From positions 1 to 64,000 of the forward strand of contig JAJYZC010000006.1 in the NCBI GenBank assembly GCA_021800255.1: DNA of 64,000 nt. The letters run 5' to 3'. This stretch comes from Acidobacteriota bacterium (lineage in GTDB: Bacteria; Acidobacteriota; Terriglobia; Terriglobales; Acidobacteriaceae). The position numbers and the translations under genes were made by a program. Of this stretch, positions 9,020-19,005 are shown in pieces. The notes under the pieces are model-generated. The model did not search any database, had not been told where the DNA came from, and saw only the letters and a list, made by a program, of their open reading frames with translations. The first letter of the stretch is position 1. Each line of letters starts with the position of its first letter.

Positions 9020-9505
9020 CTATGGCGCCGGCGGCATCCGTCCGGCCCGGAACATGGCGGCAATGTGCCAGGCGATGGCGGCGAAGATAGCCACCAGAGC
9101 CAGCGGCATCAGCACGGGCGGAAGGCCGCGGCCCGGATGGCCGGCCACTTGAATCGTGAACCACTGCAGGGCGGCAAACAGGCAGGCCAGTTCCATCTTG
9201 AGCCACGCGATCATGGCCAGGGCTGCGGCCTCGAGGCGGGGGCGATTTTGCGGCGTGACCCGCACCGGGTAATTGAACACCGACGGATAGCGCGCCACCA
9301 GGGTCATAAGGATATAGAGACCTACGGCGACGGCGGGCAGAACCAGGAGCATGGCGGATGGACCCCAGGCGTCGGGACGGCCGTTGGCGCCGAAGTGCGT
9401 GGGAATGCGGCCAGCCAGGCGATGAGGGCCGTAGAGGGCACGGAGGGTGATGAAAACCAGCAGCGCCAGGGCGCACAGGCCAACGGCTTCAAGGTTCTTG
9501 CGCAT
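9020..9505 (-). CDS. DUF1648-domain membrane protein
   Basis: 161 residues with four predicted membrane segments (about 8-25, 50-70, 95-113, 130-152). After TM1 it carries the DUF1648 signature IPTHFGANGRPDAWG, found in SdpI-type immunity proteins and in many stand-alone bacterial membrane proteins. It has no SdpI C-terminal domain, so no immunity role is claimed. AAAGGA lies five bases before ATG 9505. Confidence 0.85.
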   Translation of the reverse strand: MRKNLEAVGLCALALLVFITLRALYGPHRLAGRIPTHFGANGRPDAWGPSAMLLVLPAVAVGLYILMTLVARYPSVFNYPVRVTPQNRPRLEAAALAMIAWLKMELACLFAALQWFTIQVAGHPGRGLPPVLMPLALVAIFAAIAWHIAAMFRAGRMPPAP

Positions 9506-9560
9506 GAGGTCCTTTCACGATCCGGCTGTATCGAACGATACAGCGGATCGAATGCCGGTT

Positions 9561-10331
9561 TCAGCCGAAGCGGGCGCGCTTGACGCCGGTCTGGCGGAAG
9601 TCTTTGCCGGTCATCTCCACGCGGATGCACATCTCGGCCAGACGCGATAACATGCGGTCGCCGATGCGGTCGCCGAGGGTGTCTTCAGCTTTGGCGGGTT
9701 TGCGCCCTTCAGGATCCTGGAAAAAACCGGCGCCTGCCTTCAGGTCCGGGTAATTGGTGGTGATGATGGTCGAGAGGCGGTCGTTGTAGCGGGTGTTCAG
9801 GATCAGGGCCACGGTGTCCCAGACCCACTCGTTGGGCTTTTGCGCGCCCAGGTCGTCGAGCACCAGCACTTCAGCGGCGAAGACCGGCTTGAGCAGCTCG
9901 ATCTCCGTGGTCTGCACCTGGGGATTGTAGCTGTTCTGGATGTTTTTGAGCAGCTCGCGGTAATCGCAGAAGAGGCCGCGGACGCCGCGCTCGCGGACCA
10001 GGCGCTGGAGGACGCCCACGGCGAGGTGAGTCTTGCCCACGCCGATGGACCCGGTGAAGAGCAGCCCCTTGTGGGCGGTATCGACGGGGTAGGTTTCGAC
10101 AAATTTGCGGGCCGTTTGCAGCGCCTCGGCCAAGGAGCGGTCCGCGCCGTGATAAACGGGATCGAAGGTGTCAAGGGAGCAGTCGCGGTAGCGTCCGGGA
10201 ATGTGGGCGGCGGCGATGCGGCGCTCCTCGCGCTCCATCTCCTGGCACTGGCAGGGGCGCGAGACCCACTTACCGGCGCCATCGACCACGCGCACCAGTC
10301 CTACTCCATCGCAGATGGGGCAGACAGTCAT
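9561..10331 (-). CDS. DnaC/IstB-like AAA+ ATPase with N-terminal zinc ribbon
   Basis: 256 residues. A Cys4 zinc finger (C4, C7, C27, C29) precedes a DnaC-type AAA+ core with Walker A GSIGVGKT (94-101), Walker B LVLDDLG (156-162) and sensor I IITTNY. The C-terminal GDRMLSRLAEMC supplies the arginine-finger segment. This architecture fits helicase loaders (DnaC, DnaI) more than IstB, which lacks the zinc ribbon and sits beside istA; no transposase is near. It probably loads the replicative helicase in a lineage without classical DnaC. The role is inferred from the family. Confidence 0.88.
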   Translation of the reverse strand: MTVCPICDGVGLVRVVDGAGKWVSRPCQCQEMEREERRIAAAHIPGRYRDCSLDTFDPVYHGADRSLAEALQTARKFVETYPVDTAHKGLLFTGSIGVGKTHLAVGVLQRLVRERGVRGLFCDYRELLKNIQNSYNPQVQTTEIELLKPVFAAEVLVLDDLGAQKPNEWVWDTVALILNTRYNDRLSTIITTNYPDLKAGAGFFQDPEGRKPAKAEDTLGDRIGDRMLSRLAEMCIRVEMTGKDFRQTGVKRARFG

Positions 10332-10492
10332 CTGAATTCCAGCCTAGCGCAGGGAGGGCCGGCGCGTACCTGTGCGTAGCCCGTGCCGCACAGTGGAAAA
10401 GCTGAGGGCGTAGCTAGGGTCCTGACGCTCAAAATCTGCCGTAAGCTGACGGGCATCTCCCAGCCTTCCAGCCTCCGAACAGCCGGACCGAT

Positions 10493-10807
10493 TTACTTCT
10501 TTCCCGGATTCGCAGGGGCGGTGATGGGAGCCGGCTTGGCGCCTTCCAGCACAGAGTGCGAACCTGTGGAGCGCACGTAGAGAACGACCAGACAAGCTGA
10601 CGTGCACATGAAGATGACCGCCGACCAGGTGGTAAGCCGGGTAAGCACATTGGCGGCCGCACGTGGACCAAAGGCGGTCTGCGAACCCTGGCCGCCGAAC
10701 GCCCCCGCCAAATCTGCTGAGCGTCCCTGCTGGATCAGCACCACGCCGATCAAAAAGAAGCACACAATCACGTGCACGACAATGACGAAGTAGAACAAAA
10801 TGTGCAT
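10493..10807 (-). CDS. secG: Preprotein translocase subunit SecG
   Basis: Accessory subunit of the SecYEG protein-export channel, 104 residues. Two membrane helices (about 3-22 and 54-77) flank the hallmark loop LIQQGRSADLAGAFGGQGSQTAFGPR. A Pro/Ala tail follows. ATG at 10807. The tRNA-Leu(GAG) gene lies 50 bases upstream on the same strand; E. coli also pairs secG with a tRNA-Leu(GAG) gene (leuU). Confidence 0.95.
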   Translation of the reverse strand: MHILFYFVIVVHVIVCFFLIGVVLIQQGRSADLAGAFGGQGSQTAFGPRAAANVLTRLTTWSAVIFMCTSACLVVLYVRSTGSHSVLEGAKPAPITAPANPGKK

Positions 10808-10857
10808 CTTCTAAACCGCTTCCCAGGCTCGTCCGTTTGCCGGCCTGAATTGATTGA

Positions 10858-10943
10858 TGGTGCGGAAGGCGGGACTTGAACCCGCATGCCTGTTCGGCGC
10901 CACCCCCTCAAGATGGTGTGTCTGCCAATTTCACCACTTCCGC
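10858..10943 (-). tRNA. tRNA-Leu (anticodon GAG)
   Basis: 86 bases including an encoded CCA. The acceptor stem GCGGAAG pairs with CTTCCGC. The anticodon arm is CCATC-TTGAGGG-GGTGG with anticodon GAG. There is a long class II variable arm after it, and the T arm carries GGGTTCAAGTCCC. It reads CUC and CUU codons. It is probably transcribed with secG. The 5' side faces an integrase remnant, as expected for a former integration site. Confidence 0.95.
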
Positions 10944-11052
10944 ACTTAAAAACTTCTTCGCTTTCAACTGTTTGACCGGAACCGTTGTTGAGGGCCGGTT
11001 CCAGCCTATCCGTTTTTGTAACCGCACCTTGCCGCGGCCCGATGCATGAAAC

Positions 11053-11166
11053 CCTGAGGCGCTCCAAGCCGCCGAGCCGGGCCAACAACCTCTGTACGGC
11101 GTCGGCCTGCGGATGCACATGGCGCATCGCCGTCTTAATGTTATCGTGGCCGGCCACGTACTGCAA
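11053..11166 (-). pseudogene. C-terminal remnant of a tyrosine recombinase/integrase
   Basis: About 38 codons read as an integrase tail: LQYVAGHDNIKTAMRHVHP followed by a helix (QADAVQRLLARLGGLERL). In active tyrosine recombinases this block reads GHxxIKTTMRYVHP and holds a catalytic His and the nucleophilic Tyr. Here the His of AGHD is kept but the Tyr is His. The upstream catalytic domain is not recognisable in any frame, and no ribosome site exists. It is therefore a decayed fragment beside tRNA-Leu, a typical integration target. Confidence 0.6.
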
Positions 11167-11334
11167 TGGAAAGGACGCAGCCAACAGAAAGCCTGGATGC
11201 GGTCCGGCATGTTCTGGACCGTGCGAGGGCAAACGCCATCATCGCCCTCCGCTGCTGCCATCTCAACCGGCAATTTCGAGGACTCCTGGGAACAACGCCG
11301 CGCCGCTGGATTCTACTTCTGTGTCGCGCATTCC

Positions 11335-12783
11335 CTATTCGCTCGAACCCCAACTCTCCTTGCCCGTAAACGGCCACTCGCCCAGCCGCCGCGCGCGCCA
11401 CAGATAAACAAGCGTCCCTGAAGCTCCGATCGCCACGGCCGCGGCCAGCTCCCGCAGCGCGTGCGAGCGGCTCGCGAGGATGAAGATAAACCCCGCCATG
11501 GCCGCCAGCGGCGGCAGCGGGTACAGCGGCATCTTAAAGGGGCGCTTGAGCTCCGGCCGCCGGATTCTGAGCAGAATCACGCCCACCTGTTGCAGCAGGA
11601 ATTGCAGCAAAATGCGGGTAATCACCAGCATAGTGATTACCTGCACCAGCGAGAAGAAGCAGAAGACTACCCCCACCATGCCCAGCGCCACCAGGGAGCG
11701 GTGGGGAATGCCGTGCTTGGGATGCACCGCAGCCAGAAAGTGGAAGTAGTTTCCGTCGCGAGCGGCGGCGTAGGGCACGCGCGAGTAACCCAGCAAGAGC
11801 GAGAAAACTGAGGCAAACGCGGTCCACACGATCAGCGCGGCGATGGTGTAGCCGGCCCAGCGCCCGAAGGCCGAGCGCGCGATCTCGGCCGCCAGTTGCA
11901 TGCGCAGCGCGGCGGACGAAGAAATGCTCTCCGCAGCGTGCGCCGCGGCTTGGCGCAGCGAGGGCAGCGCGGCCATGTTCATGGCGATGTAAAACGCCGC
12001 CACAAAGAGCACCGAGAGCAGAATGGCGCGGGGGATGGTGCGCTCCGGCTGGCGCACTTCGCTGCCCAAAAAGCAGATGTTGTAGTAGCCCCAATAATCG
12101 TAGGTAGCGATGAGCGTGGCCTGCGCCAGCCCTCCCAGCGCCAACGCCGCGGGCAGCGCGGGCGCGGCCGGCATCTGCCAGCCTCCGGCGGCCGCCGCAT
12201 GAGTAAAGCCGGAGACGATGACTCCGGTGAGCGCGGCGACGACCCCGGCAAACAGCACCCAGGCCAGGCGCGTAATCGAGCTCAGATTGCGGTAGAGCAG
12301 CGCCGTCACCAGGACGCAAGCCGCAGCAGCCGCCAGGTTGGCATAGTGCAGCGAGGGCCAGGCGGCGACCGGCGCCGTTTCCAGTCCCGGCCAGAAGACC
12401 GCCAGAAACCCCGACAGCCCAATGCACCCCGAGGCGACTGACAGCGGAGCGGTAAAGCTCACCTGCCACACAAACAGAAAGCTGAGCCAGTTGCCGGCGC
12501 CCTGGGGGCCGTAGATCTCGCGCAGAAACGCATACGATCCGCCGGCGCGCGGAAACATGGCGCCCAGTTCGGCCCACACCAGGCCGTCGGCCACTGCCAG
12601 CCCTGCGCCCAGTATCCACGCCCACACCGAGAGCCGGCAGCCCGCGGCCGCAATCACCAGCGGCAGGGTGATGAACGGCCCCACGCCGATCATCTCCAGC
12701 ATGTTGAAGAGTACCGCCGAACGCAGGCCGACGCGGCGCTGGAGGGTTGCGGTATTCCCGGATCTGGCCGAATGCAAAGACAT
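11335..12783 (-). CDS. APC-superfamily amino-acid permease
   Basis: 482 residues with about 12 membrane segments. It starts with the APC motif of TM1 (LFNMLEMIGVGPFITLPLVI; the unwound GxG stretch binds the amino-acid backbone). The LWAELGAMFPRAGGSYAFLREIYG block, ...GWQMP... and the late basic loop RRPELKRPFKMPLYP are typical of the group. The substrate is probably an amino acid or polyamine and cannot be specified. ATG at 12783 begins 41 bases from the divergent PIG-L gene, so the two promoters overlap. Confidence 0.9.
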   Translation of the reverse strand: MSLHSARSGNTATLQRRVGLRSAVLFNMLEMIGVGPFITLPLVIAAAGCRLSVWAWILGAGLAVADGLVWAELGAMFPRAGGSYAFLREIYGPQGAGNWLSFLFVWQVSFTAPLSVASGCIGLSGFLAVFWPGLETAPVAAWPSLHYANLAAAAACVLVTALLYRNLSSITRLAWVLFAGVVAALTGVIVSGFTHAAAAGGWQMPAAPALPAALALGGLAQATLIATYDYWGYYNICFLGSEVRQPERTIPRAILLSVLFVAAFYIAMNMAALPSLRQAAAHAAESISSSAALRMQLAAEIARSAFGRWAGYTIAALIVWTAFASVFSLLLGYSRVPYAAARDGNYFHFLAAVHPKHGIPHRSLVALGMVGVVFCFFSLVQVITMLVITRILLQFLLQQVGVILLRIRRPELKRPFKMPLYPLPPLAAMAGFIFILASRSHALRELAAAVAIGASGTLVYLWRARRLGEWPFTGKESWGSSE

Positions 12784-12824
12784 GGCGTCGAATGCGCTCC
12801 CCGGATTGTACACTGGCGAAGAAC

Positions 12825-15701
12825 ATGTTTCCCGGCCGCAAAATCCGCTGTATTGCCGTGCGCTCCTCTTTGGGAGCCTTGCTCCTGGCGGGAGCAAGCC
12901 TGGTCTTCCTTCGCGCGCAACAGACCCCTCAGCCCTCGGTCCAGAGCGAGCTCGCGGCGGTTCCGCTGCCCGCCCCCGCCAGCCATGCGCTTCCGCTGCC
13001 TGAAGACCGCGGCTATGCCGGCCTGGAGCAGGCGCTCAAGCGCCTCGACACCACCGCCAGTGTCCTTTATGTCGTAGCTCATCCCGACGACGAGGACGGC
13101 GCGCTGCTCACCTATCTCTCGCGCGGATTGGGCGCGCGCGCCACGCTCTTTACGCTCACTCGCGGCGAGGGCGGCCAGAACATCATGTCCGGCGACTTGT
13201 CCGATGCTCTGGGCCTTATCCGCACCAACGAGCTGCTCAAAGCCGACCGTTATTACGGCGTCCACCAGCTCTTTGGCACGGAGGTGGACTTCGGCTTCTC
13301 CAAAACCCAACGTGAGTCCTTCGCCAAGTGGGGCCGCCAGCGCGTGCTCTATGACGCCGTGCTCGCGGTGCGCCGCATGCGGCCTCAGATTATCGTGTCC
13401 AGTTTCGTCGGCGGCATCACCGACGGTCACGGCCAGCACCAGGTCTCCGGCGAGATCGCGCAGGAGGCCTTCAAGGCCGCCGCCGATCCCAAAGTCTTTC
13501 CCGATCAGATCAAAAACGGTTTGGAGCCTTGGCAGGCGCAGGCCGTTTACTCCCGCACGCCCTTCGCGCGCATCACCAACGGCAAGATGTACGACTACGC
13601 CACTGGCCATTGGGCTCCGGCCCGCTTTCACAACTACATTACCGGCGCATGGATCAACGGCCAGCTTTCCAGCGACGTCACCATTCCGGTGGGCAGGTAC
13701 GACTATGCCCTCGGCCGCAGCTACCTCCAGATCGCGCGCCAGGGCTGGGGCATGCAAAAGTCCCAGAACGGCGGCGCCAATCCCACTCTCCGCGGCCCGG
13801 CCGTCTCCCACTTTCACCTATGGGCCGTAGCCCCGTCTGCTCAAGCCGGCCCCGCGGCCGCTAACGCGCCAAATGACAGCCTCTTCCACAACAGCAAGGT
13901 CAGCATCGACACCAGCCTCGAAGGTCTCGCCAGCCTCGCCAACGGCAATCCTCCGCCCTGGCTGACCGGCGGCCTGAGCGAGATCGGCGCCAGCTTGAAG
14001 AGTCTCCAGTCCGCCTGCCCGTGTCAGGACCCGGCCGCTGCGGCGCGCAAGCTCGCGCCCATCTACCGCCGTCTGCTCGGCCTCCGCGCCCGCGTCGCCG
14101 CCAGCAGCCTTGATGCCGAGTCCAAATCCAACCTTCTCTTCGAGCTTGACGCTAAGATCGATCAGTTCCAGTCCGCGTTCCAATATCTCCTCGGCCTCCA
14201 TCTCACCGCCTTTACCACCAATGAGGCGGAGCGCAACCAGAACCCGTTTGGCGGAGACTCAGCCCCGGAGATGCCTCCCAGCGTCACACCCGGCCAGGAA
14301 TTTTACGTCCGCGTCCACACCAGCCACGCCGCCAGTAATGTTCGCCTCACTCGGGTCTGGCTGGTCAGCCAAAGCGGCTCTCCGTGGCCCGCGGAAGACG
14401 CCGGCGGCACCATCAGCGCCTCAGCCGCCGCCGCCCCCGCCGCCGGCCGCACCTTCAGCGTCCGCGTTCCCCAGGACGCTCAGATCACCAAGCCCTACTT
14501 CACCCGCCCCAACACCGAGCAGGCCTACTACATCGTCTCCAATCCCGATTGGCGCCTGCGCCCGTTCATGCCCTGGCCGCTGGCCGCCTGGGCCGAGTTC
14601 ACCTTCGATGGCGTTCCCATCCGCCTCGGCGAAGTGGTGCAGACCCTGCATCGCGTTCCCGGTCCCGGCGGCATCTACGAGCCCCTCGTCGTCACGCCCC
14701 CGATCGGCGTCAGCGTCGAGCCCCAGGCCCGCATTCTGCCCCTCGATGGCGGGCCGCTGCCCGTCCGCGTCACCGTTCATGCCGTGGCTGCGGCTTCGGG
14801 AACGGTCTCTCTCCAGCTTCCCGCCGGCTGGCGTTCTCAACCCGCCCAGGCGCAATTCCATCTTTCCGCCGCCGGAGACACTGACCCTCTCGTCTTCTCG
14901 GTCACGCCCGCTGCTGTTCAAACCGGCGCTTACACCATTCAGGCTCTTGCCGCCGTCAATGGCAAAACCTACCGCACCGGCTGGCGGAGCGTCGGTTACG
15001 CCGGCCTGCGCCCCTACAACCTCTACACCCCCGCCCGGTTGAAGACCCGCAAAGTAAACGTCCGTGTCGCGCCCGGCTTGCGCGTCGGCTACATCATGGG
15101 TTCAGGCGATACGGTTCCTGAAGCCATCCAGCAGCTCGGCATAACGGCCCAGCTCATCTCACCGGCCCAGTTGGCCTCCGGCAATCTCTCCGCCTGGAAT
15201 GTGATCGTCGTTGGCATTCGCGCCTATGCGGTTCGTCCTGGGCTGGCCGAAGCGCAGCCGGCGCTCAACCAATTCGTCCGCAATGGCGGAACGCTCATCG
15301 TGCAATACCAGAGCGGCTCCTTCCCGGCTCCGCTGCCCATCACCATCATCGGCCGCCCGCCCTGGACCGTCACCAACGAACAGTCCCCGGTCAAGCTCCT
15401 CTATCCCTCCAACCCGCTGCTCTCCTGGCCCAACCGCATCACGGAAGCCGACTTCAACGGCTGGTTCGAGGAGCGCGGCCACAGCTTCGCGGATAGTTGG
15501 GACCCCGGCTACGCCGCGCTCACTGAAACCGCCGATCCCGGCCAGAGCCCGCAGCGCGGCGGCCTGCTCGTCGCTCATCCCGGCAAGGGCACGTTCATCT
15601 ATGTCGCCTATGCGCTCTACCGCCAGCTCCCCGAGCTGGTTCCCGGCTCCTATCGCCTGTTGGCCAACCTGCTCAGCGCCGGCCGCGGGCCGATGCAGTA
15701 G
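12825..15701 (+). CDS. Secreted multidomain PIG-L (LmbE-like) deacetylase
   Basis: 958 residues, three to four times a simple LmbE protein. A signal peptide (about 9-32) is followed by the PIG-L zinc deacetylase domain, about 75-340. Its AHPDDED motif (85-91) and the downstream GHGQHQ supply the metal ligands. Beta-rich linker domains of about 450 residues follow. A C-terminal ThuA/glutamine-amidotransferase-like alpha/beta domain covers about 745-950 (VIVVGIRAYAVRPGL, FVRNGGTLIVQYQSG, GKGTFIYVAYALYRQLP). PIG-L enzymes remove N-acetyl groups from GlcNAc-containing compounds. Secretion suggests an extracytoplasmic glycan substrate, which is inference. The start was chosen at ATG 12825 because the signal peptide begins there. 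Confidence 0.88.
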   Translation: MFPGRKIRCIAVRSSLGALLLAGASLVFLRAQQTPQPSVQSELAAVPLPAPASHALPLPEDRGYAGLEQALKRLDTTASVLYVVAHPDDEDGALLTYLSRGLGARATLFTLTRGEGGQNIMSGDLSDALGLIRTNELLKADRYYGVHQLFGTEVDFGFSKTQRESFAKWGRQRVLYDAVLAVRRMRPQIIVSSFVGGITDGHGQHQVSGEIAQEAFKAAADPKVFPDQIKNGLEPWQAQAVYSRTPFARITNGKMYDYATGHWAPARFHNYITGAWINGQLSSDVTIPVGRYDYALGRSYLQIARQGWGMQKSQNGGANPTLRGPAVSHFHLWAVAPSAQAGPAAANAPNDSLFHNSKVSIDTSLEGLASLANGNPPPWLTGGLSEIGASLKSLQSACPCQDPAAAARKLAPIYRRLLGLRARVAASSLDAESKSNLLFELDAKIDQFQSAFQYLLGLHLTAFTTNEAERNQNPFGGDSAPEMPPSVTPGQEFYVRVHTSHAASNVRLTRVWLVSQSGSPWPAEDAGGTISASAAAAPAAGRTFSVRVPQDAQITKPYFTRPNTEQAYYIVSNPDWRLRPFMPWPLAAWAEFTFDGVPIRLGEVVQTLHRVPGPGGIYEPLVVTPPIGVSVEPQARILPLDGGPLPVRVTVHAVAAASGTVSLQLPAGWRSQPAQAQFHLSAAGDTDPLVFSVTPAAVQTGAYTIQALAAVNGKTYRTGWRSVGYAGLRPYNLYTPARLKTRKVNVRVAPGLRVGYIMGSGDTVPEAIQQLGITAQLISPAQLASGNLSAWNVIVVGIRAYAVRPGLAEAQPALNQFVRNGGTLIVQYQSGSFPAPLPITIIGRPPWTVTNEQSPVKLLYPSNPLLSWPNRITEADFNGWFEERGHSFADSWDPGYAALTETADPGQSPQRGGLLVAHPGKGTFIYVAYALYRQLPELVPGSYRLLANLLSAGRGPMQ

Positions 15702-15758
15702 GCTTCCGGTGTAGCGGCGAAGGCCCGTGCTCCAGCATTTTTTCAGAAAACTTCCGGC

Positions 15759-17195
15759 TCAGGATGCGAGCAGTTCCCGCGCCGCGCGGCGGCCGAGGCG
15801 GATGCAATCGGGGACGCCGATGCCGTCGTAAGCATTGCCGGCGAGGCGCAGGCCGGGGAGCGCGGCCAGACGGGCGCCGATGTGCGCCAGACGCTCCTGG
15901 TGGCCGACCGCGTACTGGGCCATGGCGCGGCGCCAGCGCGAGACGCAGACATGCTCCGGCTCGACATTGAGGCCGATCGTCTTCGCGCCCAGAATCTCGC
16001 TCAGCTCGCGGCGCACGATGGCCGCCAGAACGTCGTCGGTCTCGGTCAACAGCGCCTCGTTCTGCGTTCCGCCCAGAAAGGCGCGAAAGACGGCTTTGCC
16101 CGGCGGCGTGCGGCCCAGAAACTTGCGGTGGGCGAAGGTGCAAGCCAGCAAGGCGCGGCCCTCAACAACGGGAACCAAGAACCCGAAGCCTTCAGGCAGC
16201 CGTCCCAGGCGCGCCTCGCTGTAGATGAGGTTGACGGTAATCGAAGAAGAGTACGGGATGGCGCTCAGATCTTCGCCCAGGGCAGGATCCACCGGGCGCA
16301 GTAACACGCCCGCGGCCCAGGCCGGCGCGGCCATAATCACGCGCTCGTACATCTCGCTCGCGCCGTTGACGTTGAGGCTCCAGCCCTGGCCGGTTTTTGC
16401 CAGACCGCTGACCGGCGCAGCCAGGCGCACTGCGGCCGGATGAAGGCGAGCGGCGAGGGTGTCGATCAACTGCTGCATACCGCCGCGCAGCGCGGTAAAG
16501 ACCGGCGCCGCGGCGTTTTTGTTGCTCTTTCCGTTTCGGACCTGAGTCTTTGCTGCGGCGTTCATCCGCCGGTGCGCAGCCAACATGCCGCGGGTAAGCG
16601 AACCGTACTGGCCTTCCATCTCCACCAGGCGCGGCAGCACCGAACGGGCGCTGAGTTGCGCGGCGCTGCCTCCGTAGATGCCGCTGAGCAGGGGATCGGC
16701 GAGCCGGTCCACAACCTCCGCTCCAAAGTGACGCTCCACCAGGGCGGCCACGGTTTCGTCGCCGCGATGGTCTACCCGCGGCGGGTGCAGCAGCTCCAGC
16801 GCCATGCGCGCCTTGGTGGAGAGACTGAAAAGCCGCGTCAGCGCCGTGGGGACGAGCTTGGTGGGCACCAGAAACATGAGGCCGTCGGGCAGCGCCACCA
16901 GGCGGTTGCGGACTACGATATACGTTTTGCGCGCCGCGTCGTTCGAGGGAAGCAGATCGCCGCCCAGGCCCAACTCGCGGCAGAGATCGATGGCGGCGCG
17001 TTTTTCGGTAAGAAATGAATCGGGGCCGCGCTCCAGGACCGCGCCATCCACGGCCTCTGAAGACAGCGAGCCGCCCAGCCGGCTACCCGCCTCAAACAGC
17101 GTGTAGTCAGCGTTTGCGCCTGCTGCGCGCGCTGTTTCCAGCTCATAGGCAGCCGCCAGTCCGGCAATGCCGCCGCCGATAATTGCAACCCGCAT
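15759..17195 (-). CDS. hemG: Protoporphyrinogen oxidase, oxygen-dependent HemY type
   Basis: FAD enzyme that oxidises protoporphyrinogen IX to protoporphyrin IX, the penultimate step of heme b synthesis. 478 residues. An N-terminal dinucleotide fold carries GGGIAGL (7-13) and E36 (LFEAGSRLGG). The family blocks ERGPDSFL and ADPLLSGIYGG follow. The C-terminal FAD motif is LRLAGNAYDGIGVPDCIRLG. The symbol follows common bacterial usage (hemG/hemY for this class). Heme demand is plausible given two oxidases nearby. It converges with the PIG-L gene, 57 bases apart. Confidence 0.95.
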   Translation of the reverse strand: MRVAIIGGGIAGLAAAYELETARAAGANADYTLFEAGSRLGGSLSSEAVDGAVLERGPDSFLTEKRAAIDLCRELGLGGDLLPSNDAARKTYIVVRNRLVALPDGLMFLVPTKLVPTALTRLFSLSTKARMALELLHPPRVDHRGDETVAALVERHFGAEVVDRLADPLLSGIYGGSAAQLSARSVLPRLVEMEGQYGSLTRGMLAAHRRMNAAAKTQVRNGKSNKNAAAPVFTALRGGMQQLIDTLAARLHPAAVRLAAPVSGLAKTGQGWSLNVNGASEMYERVIMAAPAWAAGVLLRPVDPALGEDLSAIPYSSSITVNLIYSEARLGRLPEGFGFLVPVVEGRALLACTFAHRKFLGRTPPGKAVFRAFLGGTQNEALLTETDDVLAAIVRRELSEILGAKTIGLNVEPEHVCVSRWRRAMAQYAVGHQERLAHIGARLAALPGLRLAGNAYDGIGVPDCIRLGRRAARELLAS

Positions 17196-17619
17196 TCCTT
17201 GACATCATCCAATCAAAACGAAGTTTAGAGCGCCTTGGCGTTTTCTTGACAGACTTAAGACAAAGTTTGTGACTTCTATAAGCCGTTCGCTGGATGGAAG
17301 GCCCTTCCTGTCACCCTGTGGCGTTGGAATAGCGCCGTACCCGGCTTGGAAGAGCAATCCGCGCGGTCTCCCCGCAAAATGTACCCCTCACCACACATAT
17401 TTAGAATAGGGGATGAAAGTATTTCGCGTGTGATTTGGGTCACGGTGATAGCCGTGTGGGGCGCGCGATGTGCAAAAGCGCCGTCTGTGGCTGGAGCCAA
17501 GCCCATGAGCGCGACGGACGCAGAGTGAATGCATGGCCGCTCCCGCTGCTTGAGTGAGCTTACAATCAGCATGGCTTGCCCGCGTGCTTGTTCGCGCGTT
17601 CCGCATGAGGAGTTTTTGC
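17196..17619 (+). promoter_or_regulatory. Upstream region of cydAB with a CRP/FNR-superfamily-like site
   Basis: 424 bases with no gene. At 17429-17444 lies TGTGA-TTTGGG-TCACG, a dyad of the CRP type (GTGA-N6-TCAC exact) centred about 184 bases before the cydA start. Consensus-like elements TTGACA (17246) and TATAAG (17277) exist but their spacing (25) is wrong for one sigma70 promoter. The long leader suggests regulated expression, as is usual for bd oxidases. Confidence 0.45.
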
Positions 17620-18969
<1,350 letters not shown>

Positions 18970-19005
18970 CGGTTGCTTTGCATATCTGAACCAAAGGAGC
19001 GCCTG

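Noticed and set aside
9561..10331. IstB accessory ATPase of an IS21-type element
   Set aside because: No istA transposase or terminal repeats flank the gene, and the N-terminal zinc ribbon fits a helicase loader.
10768..11232. A 154-codon minus-strand frame spanning the tRNA and integrase remnant
   Set aside because: It runs through the tRNA gene and only the middle resembles a recombinase tail, so it is annotated as a pseudogene fragment and not as an intact gene.
17246..17282. TTGACA plus TATAAG as a cydAB promoter
   Set aside because: The 25-base spacing is incompatible with a sigma70 promoter, so no promoter is claimed there.
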